A stretch of DNA of 5,002 bases, taken from the NCBI GenBank assembly GCA_947303905.1, contig CAMYZR010000149.1:1-5002 (forward strand), given 5' to 3'. Of the stretch, positions 1 to 4,303 are shown piece after piece. A program made the position numbers and the translations under genes. A model generated the notes under the pieces. It saw only the letters and a list, made by a program, of their open reading frames with translations, searched no databases and was not told the origin of the DNA. The number at the start of each line of letters is the position of its first letter. Position 1 is the first letter of the stretch. This stretch comes from an uncultured Atopobiaceae bacterium. GTDB lineage: Bacteria > Actinomycetota > Coriobacteriia > Coriobacteriales > Atopobiaceae.

Positions 1-202
1 CGCCGACATCATGGAGCGTCCGGGTCACGAGAGCGTGCTGGCAGTGAGCCACGGCGCCTGCACCCGTGCCTTCATTGCCTCGATCGACGCCACGAGCACC
101 CTGCACGTGCCCAATCGCGTGTCCAAGAACTGCTCTGTGCATGTGATCGAATACGAGGGCGGACGCTTCAACCTGATAGAGCGCTTCGAGCCCGAGGCCT
201 AG
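1..202 (+). CDS. Histidine phosphatase family protein (phosphoglycerate mutase-like), C-terminal part
   Basis: The reading frame is open from the window edge (first full codon at position 2) to TAG at 200-202, giving 66 residues of a protein whose start lies outside the window. The visible part contains VLAVSHGACTRAFI. This fits the second conserved histidine block of the histidine phosphatase superfamily, where the His of SHG completes the phosphate pocket that the N-terminal RHG motif begins. Family members run to about 200 residues, so roughly the last third is present. The tail (HVIEYEGGRFNLIERFEP) fits the final beta strand and end of the fold. The family removes phosphate from sugars, nucleotides or other small molecules in the cytoplasm, but the substrate cannot be told from this fragment. 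An ATG at 11 is internal, since upstream codons remain open and it sits inside the domain. The gene converges on the metallophosphatase gene. Family call fairly sure; substrate unknown. Confidence 0.8.
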   Translation, partial: ADIMERPGHESVLAVSHGACTRAFIASIDATSTLHVPNRVSKNCSVHVIEYEGGRFNLIERFEPEA

Positions 203-214
203 GGGCACTCCCTA
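200..214. repeat. 15-bp inverted repeat joining two convergent stop codons
   Basis: TAGGG (200-204) and CCCTA (210-214) are perfect inverted arms around a 5-base loop. The left arm contains the TAG stop of the + strand gene. The right arm contains, on the - strand, the TAG stop of the metallophosphatase gene. The hairpin is short and has no T tract on either side, so it would be a weak terminator at best. Confidence 0.4.
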
Positions 215-1018
215 CTCGCCCTCGCGCACCGCCTCGTAGATCTCCTCGCCGTCGTCGAGACGCAGCATGAGAAGCTGGCCAAAGCCGGCGCCGCCCGCGC
301 ATCCGCAGTCGATGTCCCAGCGGTCGGCCACGTTGCCCGTCTCCTCGCACGCCCCCACGCGCACCATCTGGCAGAGGCCGTTGGCGCCCATGGAGCTTCG
401 GTCGGGACGGTCGGCCATGTGGTCGAGGTAGCGCGTCGGCGTGTGGCCGGCGATCACGATGGGCCCCTCGCCCCGGTCGTTCAGAAGACCAGTCGGATAG
501 CCCCAGAAATCCTCGCGTATCCACATGAGGTCGTCGCGATACTGATCGCCCACCAGCTTGTCGAGCGCCCCCTCGTCCCAGGTGTCGACGCCCTCGAAGT
601 TGATGAGCTTTGGGTCGACTCCCGCATGGACCAGCAGGTAGCGCCTGCCGTTCACCTCGGTCTGCGCATAGAGCGGCAGCGTGAACAGCCAGCGCGCAAG
701 CTCGACGCGCTCGTCGGGAGGCAGCTGGTGAAAGCCGTCCTGCGTGGGCCACGCGCCGTTGATCTCCCAGTTGAACTGCGCAGTCAGGTCATCGGGATTG
801 GCATAGTAGGACAGCATGAGGTCCTCGTGGTTGCCCATGAGGACGGTCGTGTTGGGAAGGCTGTGGCAGCACTTGACCACCGATATCGGGTCGGGACCGC
901 GATCGATCATGTCGCCGAGCATGAAGATCCGATCCTCGGAAGAGGGAGAGACCCGCTCGAGTAGCCTGTCGAGCGTTCCGAAGTGCCCGTGCACGTCAGA
1001 GAACACGTATGTCGCCAT
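212..1018 (-). CDS. PPP-type metallophosphatase (calcineurin-like serine/threonine phosphatase family)
   Basis: This is a 268-residue cytosolic metal-dependent phosphoesterase. The canonical blocks appear in order: SDVHGH (residues 7-12, metal ligands D8 and H10), GDMIDRG (35-41, bridging D36), GNHE (62-65, N63 and catalytic H64), LVHAGVD (129-135, H131) and IAGHTPT (189-195, H192). A late IDCGCAGGAGFG (236-247) resembles the IDTGC segment of small bacterial PPP phosphatases such as the PrpA/PrpE and ApaH types. All dinuclear metal ligands are present, so it should be active. Protein phosphoserine/threonine or diadenosine polyphosphate are both possible substrates, and sequence alone does not decide. 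The start at 1018 is preferred because GGAGG lies 9 bases upstream. An ATG three codons earlier, at 1027, directly abuts that SD and could not use it. The gene is last in a - strand run after vsr, 93 bp from the vsr stop codon. Confidence 0.9.
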   Translation of the reverse strand: MATYVFSDVHGHFGTLDRLLERVSPSSEDRIFMLGDMIDRGPDPISVVKCCHSLPNTTVLMGNHEDLMLSYYANPDDLTAQFNWEINGAWPTQDGFHQLPPDERVELARWLFTLPLYAQTEVNGRRYLLVHAGVDPKLINFEGVDTWDEGALDKLVGDQYRDDLMWIREDFWGYPTGLLNDRGEGPIVIAGHTPTRYLDHMADRPDRSSMGANGLCQMVRVGACEETGNVADRWDIDCGCAGGAGFGQLLMLRLDDGEEIYEAVREGE

Positions 1019-1027
1019 TACAAGCAT

Positions 1028-1032
1028 CCTCC
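1028..1032 (-). promoter_or_regulatory. Ribosome binding site GGAGG of the metallophosphatase gene
   Basis: On the - strand this reads GGAGG followed by 9 bases and the ATG at 1018-1016. It decides the start: the ATG at 1027-1025 touches the SD with no spacer, so the protein most likely begins MATYVF rather than MLVMATYVF. Confidence 0.75.
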
Positions 1033-1036
1033 ATGC

Positions 1037-1090
1037 GACAGGCCGTCTCTCCCAAAGACCTGTCTCGTTGTCTGTATGCGTGACAGGATA
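1037..1090 (-). promoter_or_regulatory. Leader with three alternating GACAGG copies and a possible -10 element
   Basis: The gap between vsr and the metallophosphatase holds GACAGG at 1037-1042, its reverse complement CCTGTC at 1059-1064, and GACAGG again at 1082-1087. Centres are 22 and 23 bp apart, close to two helical turns. Each copy fits GNGACAGG when read in its own direction. On the - strand the middle copy can pair with either outer copy. Pairing with the downstream one extends to 8 bp including one G-T wobble. A TANNNT-type -10 candidate, TATCCT (1090 to 1085), overlaps the promoter-distal copy, but no good -35 stands before it. This could be an operator array, an attenuator-like leader or an mRNA structure next to the SD. 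Which one is inference; the repeats themselves are plain in the sequence. Confidence 0.35.
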
Positions 1091-1111
1091 GCCTAAAATG
1101 GCAGCTTGGCG

Positions 1112-1660
1112 CTACCTATGTCTCCTTTTGGCGGCTCTTTTGAGGCTTTTGCGCCTGACGGAGAGCTTCCAGGGAGCTGTCACGCCCAGTTCCACCAGCC
1201 TGGCACCATCGCGCTCGCGCGCCGAGCGCACCTCGCGGACGAGGTCGTCGGTCGTTGGCGTGAGATGGTCGCCCTTGAGACGGCACTCCCACACCACAAG
1301 CACCTTCCACCCTTGCTCCAGGAGCATCCGCTGGTCGCGCTCGTCCCTGCTGCGGTTGCGCTCGAACTTCTGCGACCAGAACTCGACGTTGGACTTGGGC
1401 ATGGGCAGCGCGCAGTGCGGGCAGCGATGCCAATAGCAGCCGTTGACGAAGACCGCCACCTTGCGACCCGGATAGCACACGTCAGGCTTGCCCGCCGCCT
1501 TCTTCCAGTGCAGCCTGTAGCCGCTGAGACCTGCCTCGCGCAGCTTCTGGCGCACGAGCAGCTCTGGCTTGGTGTTCTTGGAGCGGTTCGCCTGCATCAC
1601 GTGACGGGTGGCAAGGCTCACGCGTGGCGCATCCTGCTCCTCGTCTGTCAGGTCCTGCAT
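1112..1660 (-). CDS. vsr: Very short patch repair (Vsr) DNA mismatch endonuclease
   Basis: This is a 182-residue nuclease of the Vsr family, which nicks DNA next to T:G mismatches left by deamination of 5-methylcytosine. Family hallmarks are in order: TRHVMQANRSKNTKPELL (18-35, with E33), GKPDVCYPGRKVAVFVNGCYWH (57-78, catalytic D60 and H78), PKSNVEFW (88-95), N102/RD (105-106) and GWKVLVVWEC (117-126). C75, C80, H82 or C83, and C126 can supply the structural zinc site. The residue aligning with the E. coli active-site His64 appears to be N73. The protein is longer than E. coli Vsr (about 156 residues) because of a basic C-terminal tail, KSLKRAAKRRHR. The start at 1660 keeps the whole conserved N-terminal block; GAGAG lies 5 bases upstream. 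Only 8 bp separate it from the PLC-like gene, so the two are probably co-transcribed and translationally coupled. No cytosine-5 methyltransferase, the usual partner, is visible in the window. Confidence 0.92.
   Translation of the reverse strand: MQDLTDEEQDAPRVSLATRHVMQANRSKNTKPELLVRQKLREAGLSGYRLHWKKAAGKPDVCYPGRKVAVFVNGCYWHRCPHCALPMPKSNVEFWSQKFERNRSRDERDQRMLLEQGWKVLVVWECRLKGDHLTPTTDDLVREVRSARERDGARLVELGVTAPWKLSVRRKSLKRAAKRRHR
1125..1151 (-). repeat. Three CAAAAG direct repeats in the vsr 3' end
   Basis: CTTTTG occurs on the + strand at 1125-1130, 1137-1142 and 1146-1151, so CAAAAG is repeated on the coding strand at steps of 9 and 12 bases. Both steps are multiples of three. Each copy supplies an AAA lysine codon in the basic tail of Vsr. 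The stretch is A-rich and uses AAA, AGA and AGG, unlike the G/C-ending codons of the rest of the gene. Confidence 0.5.
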
Positions 1661-1668
1661 CGTCGCTC

Positions 1669-2640
1669 TCAGTCCTCGGATTCCTCGACCTGCTCAGGGT
1701 CCACGGACATCCCCGAGAAGTTGAGGTTGCCCGTCAGGCGCTCGGCGGCCGCCTCGTCGAACTCGTTGGAGAAGAAGAGCGACGTCGCGTCAAACACCTG
1801 GTCGAGGGCCTCCTCGTAGAGGTCCCAGAAGCTGTCGGTCGTGGTCTCGTCGGTGAAGGGGTTCGTCCAGGGGCTGTGGCCCTGGTTGGCGAACTCCGAG
1901 TCCGCCGAGGCGCGCACGCGATGGCTCATGGCCTTGACCAGCGAGTAGCGCGTATGGGACACGGCGCGGTCGACGACCGCGAGCGAGCCCGAGAGCCTGC
2001 CGCTGGGCGACCAGAACGCGCGCTGCAGGATGCGGAACGACTTGACCGCGCGGCTGTAGGTATCCATCTCGAGCGTCCGGCTGTAGGTCCACAGGTTCAT
2101 GTAGAAGTACAGCTTGTCGATGATGGCGAGCACGCCGTCAGAGGCGCCCAGCACCTCGCGGTAGGGACGGTAGGTCGCGACCGTCTCGTGGCGCTTCTCG
2201 AAGAGCACCATCTCGTCGAGCTCGCGCTCGATCTCGGCATGCACGATCGAGCCGTCGGAGCGGTCGAGGTTCTCGATGCCGGCGTCGGTGATGGCGTACT
2301 GGTTGGCGTACACGAGGGGATGCATGGAGCGGTCGAGCAGGTAATGGCAGAGGAAGCCCGCGGCATACGCCTCGCCCACCGGGCGCTCCGACTTGGTGAG
2401 CATGGAGAGGGCGTCCTTGAGCGAGGCGAGCAGCTTTGCCGGACGCGCGTGGTGCATCAGGTTGCCCACGCGGCTCTGCTTGGAGATGCGGGGCTCGATG
2501 ACCAGGTAGAACAGCGGGTCAGGGCCCTGGTTGCCCAGCATGAAGGCGTCGTGGGCGTCCTTGGACATAAGATTGACCTGCGAAGATACACCATCTGCGG
2601 CATCGCGGCCAAAGAAGTCATGTGTGAGAATCGCTGGCAT
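1669..2640 (-). CDS. Zinc-dependent phospholipase C family protein, no signal peptide
   Basis: This 323-residue protein resembles the zinc-dependent phospholipase C fold (Bacillus cereus PLC type). A possible ligand set is in family order: H7 near the N terminus (MPAILTHDFFGRD), D41 in GNQGPDPLFY, H63/H64 in LMHHARPAKL, H99 and D103 in CHYLLD with H107 close behind, then H134 and E138 in HAEIE. The HxxxD...H and HxxxE pattern matches the zinc-binding helices known from the B. cereus enzyme. Secreted PLCs carry a signal peptide and a mature N-terminal Trp ligand. Here the N terminus is soluble and no signal peptide is seen, so a cytoplasmic location and a non-classical substrate are likely. 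The start at 2640 is chosen because AAAGGA sits 6 bases upstream and the conserved MPAILTHDFF begins there. The open frame continues up to 2724, but those 28 extra residues look non-coding. The C terminus is acidic (EQVEESED). First gene of the - strand run. Fold call good; substrate unknown. Confidence 0.82.
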   Translation of the reverse strand: MPAILTHDFFGRDAADGVSSQVNLMSKDAHDAFMLGNQGPDPLFYLVIEPRISKQSRVGNLMHHARPAKLLASLKDALSMLTKSERPVGEAYAAGFLCHYLLDRSMHPLVYANQYAITDAGIENLDRSDGSIVHAEIERELDEMVLFEKRHETVATYRPYREVLGASDGVLAIIDKLYFYMNLWTYSRTLEMDTYSRAVKSFRILQRAFWSPSGRLSGSLAVVDRAVSHTRYSLVKAMSHRVRASADSEFANQGHSPWTNPFTDETTTDSFWDLYEEALDQVFDATSLFFSNEFDEAAAERLTGNLNFSGMSVDPEQVEESED

Positions 2641-2646
2641 CGTTGA

Positions 2647-2652
2647 TCCTTT
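2647..2652 (-). promoter_or_regulatory. Ribosome binding site AAAGGA of the PLC-like gene
   Basis: On the - strand this reads AAAGGA, 6 bases before the ATG at 2640. It supports that start over the upstream in-frame ATG at 2724. Confidence 0.65.
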
Positions 2653-2666
2653 CGGGGTGCTTGGCG

Positions 2667-2681
2667 TTGCCCGACGGGCAA
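2667..2681. promoter_or_regulatory. Perfect 15-bp palindrome upstream of the PLC-like gene
   Basis: TTGCCCGACGGGCAA has 7-bp arms that are exact reverse complements around one central base. It lies 26 bp before the PLC-like start codon and just downstream of a promoter-like pair at 2695-2724. That position suits a repressor operator overlapping the transcript start, or a short hairpin at the 5' end of the mRNA. No recognised regulator motif; function inferred from symmetry and place. Confidence 0.45.
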
Positions 2682-2694
2682 TCGTCCACCATTG

Positions 2695-2724
2695 AGAGTA
2701 GCGCAACCCCGCGGGCATAGACAA
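2695..2724 (-). promoter_or_regulatory. Possible promoter of the PLC-like/vsr transcript
   Basis: On the - strand TTGTCT (2724-2719) and TACTCT (2700-2695) are separated by 18 bases. They match the -35 consensus at four of six positions and the TANNNT form of the -10 element. The predicted start would fall near 2688, about 45 bases before the ATG and directly before the 15-bp palindrome. The match is weak and rests partly on its position. Confidence 0.25.
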
Positions 2725-2782
2725 TCACCTTGCCGCGAAGGGAGACTGCCACCCACGCTACCGATTCATCTGCAACCTCGGC

Positions 2783-2800
2783 GGGCACAATGCTGTGCCC
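2783..2800. promoter_or_regulatory. 18-bp hyphenated palindrome in the divergent control region
   Basis: GGGCACA (2783-2789) and TGTGCCC (2794-2800) are perfect 7-bp inverted arms around ATGC. The site lies 60 bp before the transporter start, roughly where an operator or activator site would stand, and well upstream of the PLC-like gene. It shares the GGGCA/TGCCC core with the palindrome at 2667-2681, though in the opposite arm order. This may be a binding site for a regulator of one or both divergent genes; the regulator is not in the window. Confidence 0.4.
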
Positions 2801-2811
2801 AGGCGCTGCAA

Positions 2812-2836
2812 TTGATACCCTGAATGAGTTTATATG
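2812..2836 (+). promoter_or_regulatory. Possible promoter elements of the MFS transporter gene
   Basis: TTGATA (2812-2817) and the AT-rich TATATG (2831-2836) stand out in a GC-rich gap just before the transporter SD. They look like -35 and -10 hexamers, but the 13-base spacer is too short for a standard housekeeping promoter. Either the -10 works without this -35 or the resemblance is chance. Confidence 0.25.
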
Positions 2837-2849
2837 CGCACCACACGGT

Positions 2850-2856
2850 AAGGGGG
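2850..2856 (+). promoter_or_regulatory. Ribosome binding site AAGGGGG of the MFS transporter gene
   Basis: AAGGGGG matches AAGGAGG except for one position that can still pair as G-U. The spacer to the ATG at 2861 is only 4 bases, rather short but usable. It supports the start at 2861. Confidence 0.6.
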
Positions 2857-2860
2857 ATCT

Positions 2861-4099
2861 ATGGCTCGGACAAAGTTCACCAAGGCAGAACTCAGTTGGA
2901 TTCTGTATGACGTGGGCAACTCCGCCCTGGTGCTGCTCGCCACAAGCGTGATTCCCATCTACTTCAACTACCTCGCCGCCAAGGACCCTGCGGTGGAGGA
3001 GGTCGCCGTGGGCGCCTGGGGCCTCGCGGAGACCATCGCGTCGCTCATCATCGCCCTGCTCATGCCCGTGCTCGGTTCTGTGGCCGACATGAAGGGCATG
3101 CGTAAGAAGTTCATCATCGGCACGGTGGGCATTGGCGCGATCGCCACCATCGCCATGGGATTCCCCAGCACCTGGCTGCCGTTTTTGGTGATCTACGTGG
3201 TATCCGCCGTCATGCTCAACTCGTCGTTCGTCTTCTATGACGCCCTGCTGGTCGACGCGACCACCGACGAGCGCATGGACGAGGTCTCGAGTCAGGGCTT
3301 TGCCTGGGGCTACGTGGGCTCGTGCATCCCCTTCATCGTGTGTTTGCTGGTGGTGCTCAACTACGAGAAGCTGGGGCTCAGCTTCCAGACGGCCATGCTT
3401 GTCGCCTTTATCATCACGACCATCTGGTGGGTCGCCTTCACCGTCCCCATGCTGCGCAACGTCGAGCAGCGCAGCTTCAAGCCCTATGAGCGCGGCGCCA
3501 TCGGCAAGGCCATCACCGGCATCGGCGGCACCCTCAAGAACATCTGGGCAGACGAGTCGCTGCGCTGGTACATCCTCGCCTACTTCTTCTACATCGACGG
3601 CGTCCACACCGTCATCAAGATGTCCACCAGCTATGGGGCCAACCTTGGCATCGCCGGCACGCAGCTCGTGCTCGCGCTGCTGGTCACCCAGTTTGTTGCC
3701 TGGCCGTCCTCGATCATCTACGGCAAGCTCGGCAGCAAGGTGGGCACCAAGAAGATGATCCTGGTGGGCATCCTGGGCTACTTCTTCATCACGCTCTACG
3801 CCGCGTTCTTCCTGCGCACCGCGCGTGACTTCTGGATCCTTGCCATCTGCGTGGGCCTGTTCCAGGGCGGCATCCAGGCGCTGTCGCGCTCCGAGTTCGG
3901 CAAGCTCTGCCCCAAGGAGCATGCCAACGAGTACTTTGGCTTCTTCGACATCTTCGGAAAGTACGCGGCCATCATGGGCACCGGTCTGGTGAGCGCCTTC
4001 ACCTTCCTGACCGGCAACCCCTCCCTGGGCGTCCTCTCCATCTCCCTGCTGTTCATCCTCGGCTTCTTCATCATGCTCAAGGTGCCTGACCGCAAGTAG
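2861..4099 (+). CDS. MFS transporter, Atg22/UMF1 (COG2270) type
   Basis: This 412-residue polytopic membrane protein has about twelve hydrophobic segments, in two groups of six split by a polar stretch near residues 199-233 (LRNVEQRSFKPYERG). The N terminus LSWILYDVGNSA (11-22) is characteristic of the Atg22-like/UMF1 branch of the major facilitator superfamily. A motif-A-like loop, GSVADMKGMRKK (72-83), follows TM2. Its counterpart GKLGSKVGTKK (288-298) lies between TM8 and TM9. The late block GGIQALSRSEFGKLCP (336-351), then FGFFDIFGKYAAIMGTGL (359-376), is also typical. Fungal Atg22 exports amino acids from the vacuole; bacterial members are uncharacterised, so the cargo is unknown. Length is normal and no key segment is missing. 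It is transcribed divergently from the PLC-like gene and is probably monocistronic, given the terminator 25 bp after its stop. Family call strong; substrate unassigned. Confidence 0.9.
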   Translation: MARTKFTKAELSWILYDVGNSALVLLATSVIPIYFNYLAAKDPAVEEVAVGAWGLAETIASLIIALLMPVLGSVADMKGMRKKFIIGTVGIGAIATIAMGFPSTWLPFLVIYVVSAVMLNSSFVFYDALLVDATTDERMDEVSSQGFAWGYVGSCIPFIVCLLVVLNYEKLGLSFQTAMLVAFIITTIWWVAFTVPMLRNVEQRSFKPYERGAIGKAITGIGGTLKNIWADESLRWYILAYFFYIDGVHTVIKMSTSYGANLGIAGTQLVLALLVTQFVAWPSSIIYGKLGSKVGTKKMILVGILGYFFITLYAAFFLRTARDFWILAICVGLFQGGIQALSRSEFGKLCPKEHANEYFGFFDIFGKYAAIMGTGLVSAFTFLTGNPSLGVLSISLLFILGFFIMLKVPDRK

Positions 4100-4124
4100 G
4101 CCCCGACCATCCGCACCGCAAGCC

Positions 4125-4166
4125 CCGCCCCCGCCATCTCCGCCTTCGGCAGGATGGCGGGGGCGG
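4125..4166 (+). terminator. GC-rich hairpin terminator after the MFS gene
   Basis: A perfect 14-bp stem (4125-4138 with 4153-4166) has arms CCGCCCCCGCCATC and its reverse complement. The 14-base apex can add a small GCC/GGC helix around TTC. The stem starts 25 bp after the transporter stop codon. Only two T residues follow before CCCTCT, so the T tract is poor, as is common for terminators in high-GC Gram-positives. The - strand has no T tract either. Confidence 0.75.
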
Positions 4167-4268
4167 TTCCCTCTCGGCTCCACATGCCAGCCCCAAAACG
4201 CTTAGCTAGCCGCTCATCGAGATGTGGGGATATTGCCCCTGTCCGCCCTCATGGCCCGTAGGCACGGC

Positions 4269-4274
4269 TAGACT
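4269..4274 (+). promoter_or_regulatory. Possible -10 element of the 4304 gene
   Basis: TAGACT fits the TANNNT -10 form and lies 30 bases before the ATG, which would give a leader of about 22 bases. It sits inside a weak dyad, AGGCA (4260-4264) with TGCCT (4276-4280). No clear -35 is found 16-18 bases upstream. Confidence 0.3.
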
Positions 4275-4290
4275 ATGCCTGTTGGCACAG

Positions 4291-4298
4291 GGAGGTGA
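4291..4298 (+). promoter_or_regulatory. Strong ribosome binding site GGAGGTGA of the 4304 gene
   Basis: GGAGGTGA matches the anti-SD sequence over eight bases. The core GGAGG is 8 bases before the ATG at 4304. This fixes the start and shows that the frame beginning at 4304 is the translated one, not the overlapping frame from 4222. Confidence 0.8.
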
Positions 4299-4303
4299 GA
4301 CAG

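Noticed and set aside
419..964. 181-codon + strand open frame opposite the metallophosphatase
   Set aside because: It is a shadow of the gene whose PPP motifs are all intact; no SD.
1016..1027. Metallophosphatase start at the upstream ATG (1027)
   Set aside because: That ATG directly abuts GGAGG, leaving no spacer, while the ATG at 1018 has a 9-base spacer.
1106..1819. 237-codon + strand open frame opposite vsr
   Set aside because: It runs antisense to the well-conserved Vsr motifs and crosses the end of two genes; no family resemblance.
1624..2646. 340-codon + strand open frame opposite the PLC-like gene
   Set aside because: It is the antisense shadow of a conserved protein. The composition is R/V/E/G/H-rich, with no domain and no SD.
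2641..2724. 28-residue N-terminal extension of the PLC-like protein
   Set aside because: It contains the palindrome and the SD, reads as Arg/Pro/Thr-rich filler, and the family N terminus begins at MPAILTHDFF.
2618..4183. Very long (521-codon) open frame on the - strand opposite the MFS gene
   Set aside because: It is antisense to a clear twelve-helix transporter. Its translation is dominated by D, E, G, H, A and Q repeats typical of the reverse frame of GC-biased codons. Only its last part, beyond the transporter, deserved separate mention.
4226..4239. GGGG-ATATTG-CCCC hairpin before the last gene
   Set aside because: A 4-bp G/C stem is expected often by chance in this base composition, and it has no telling position.
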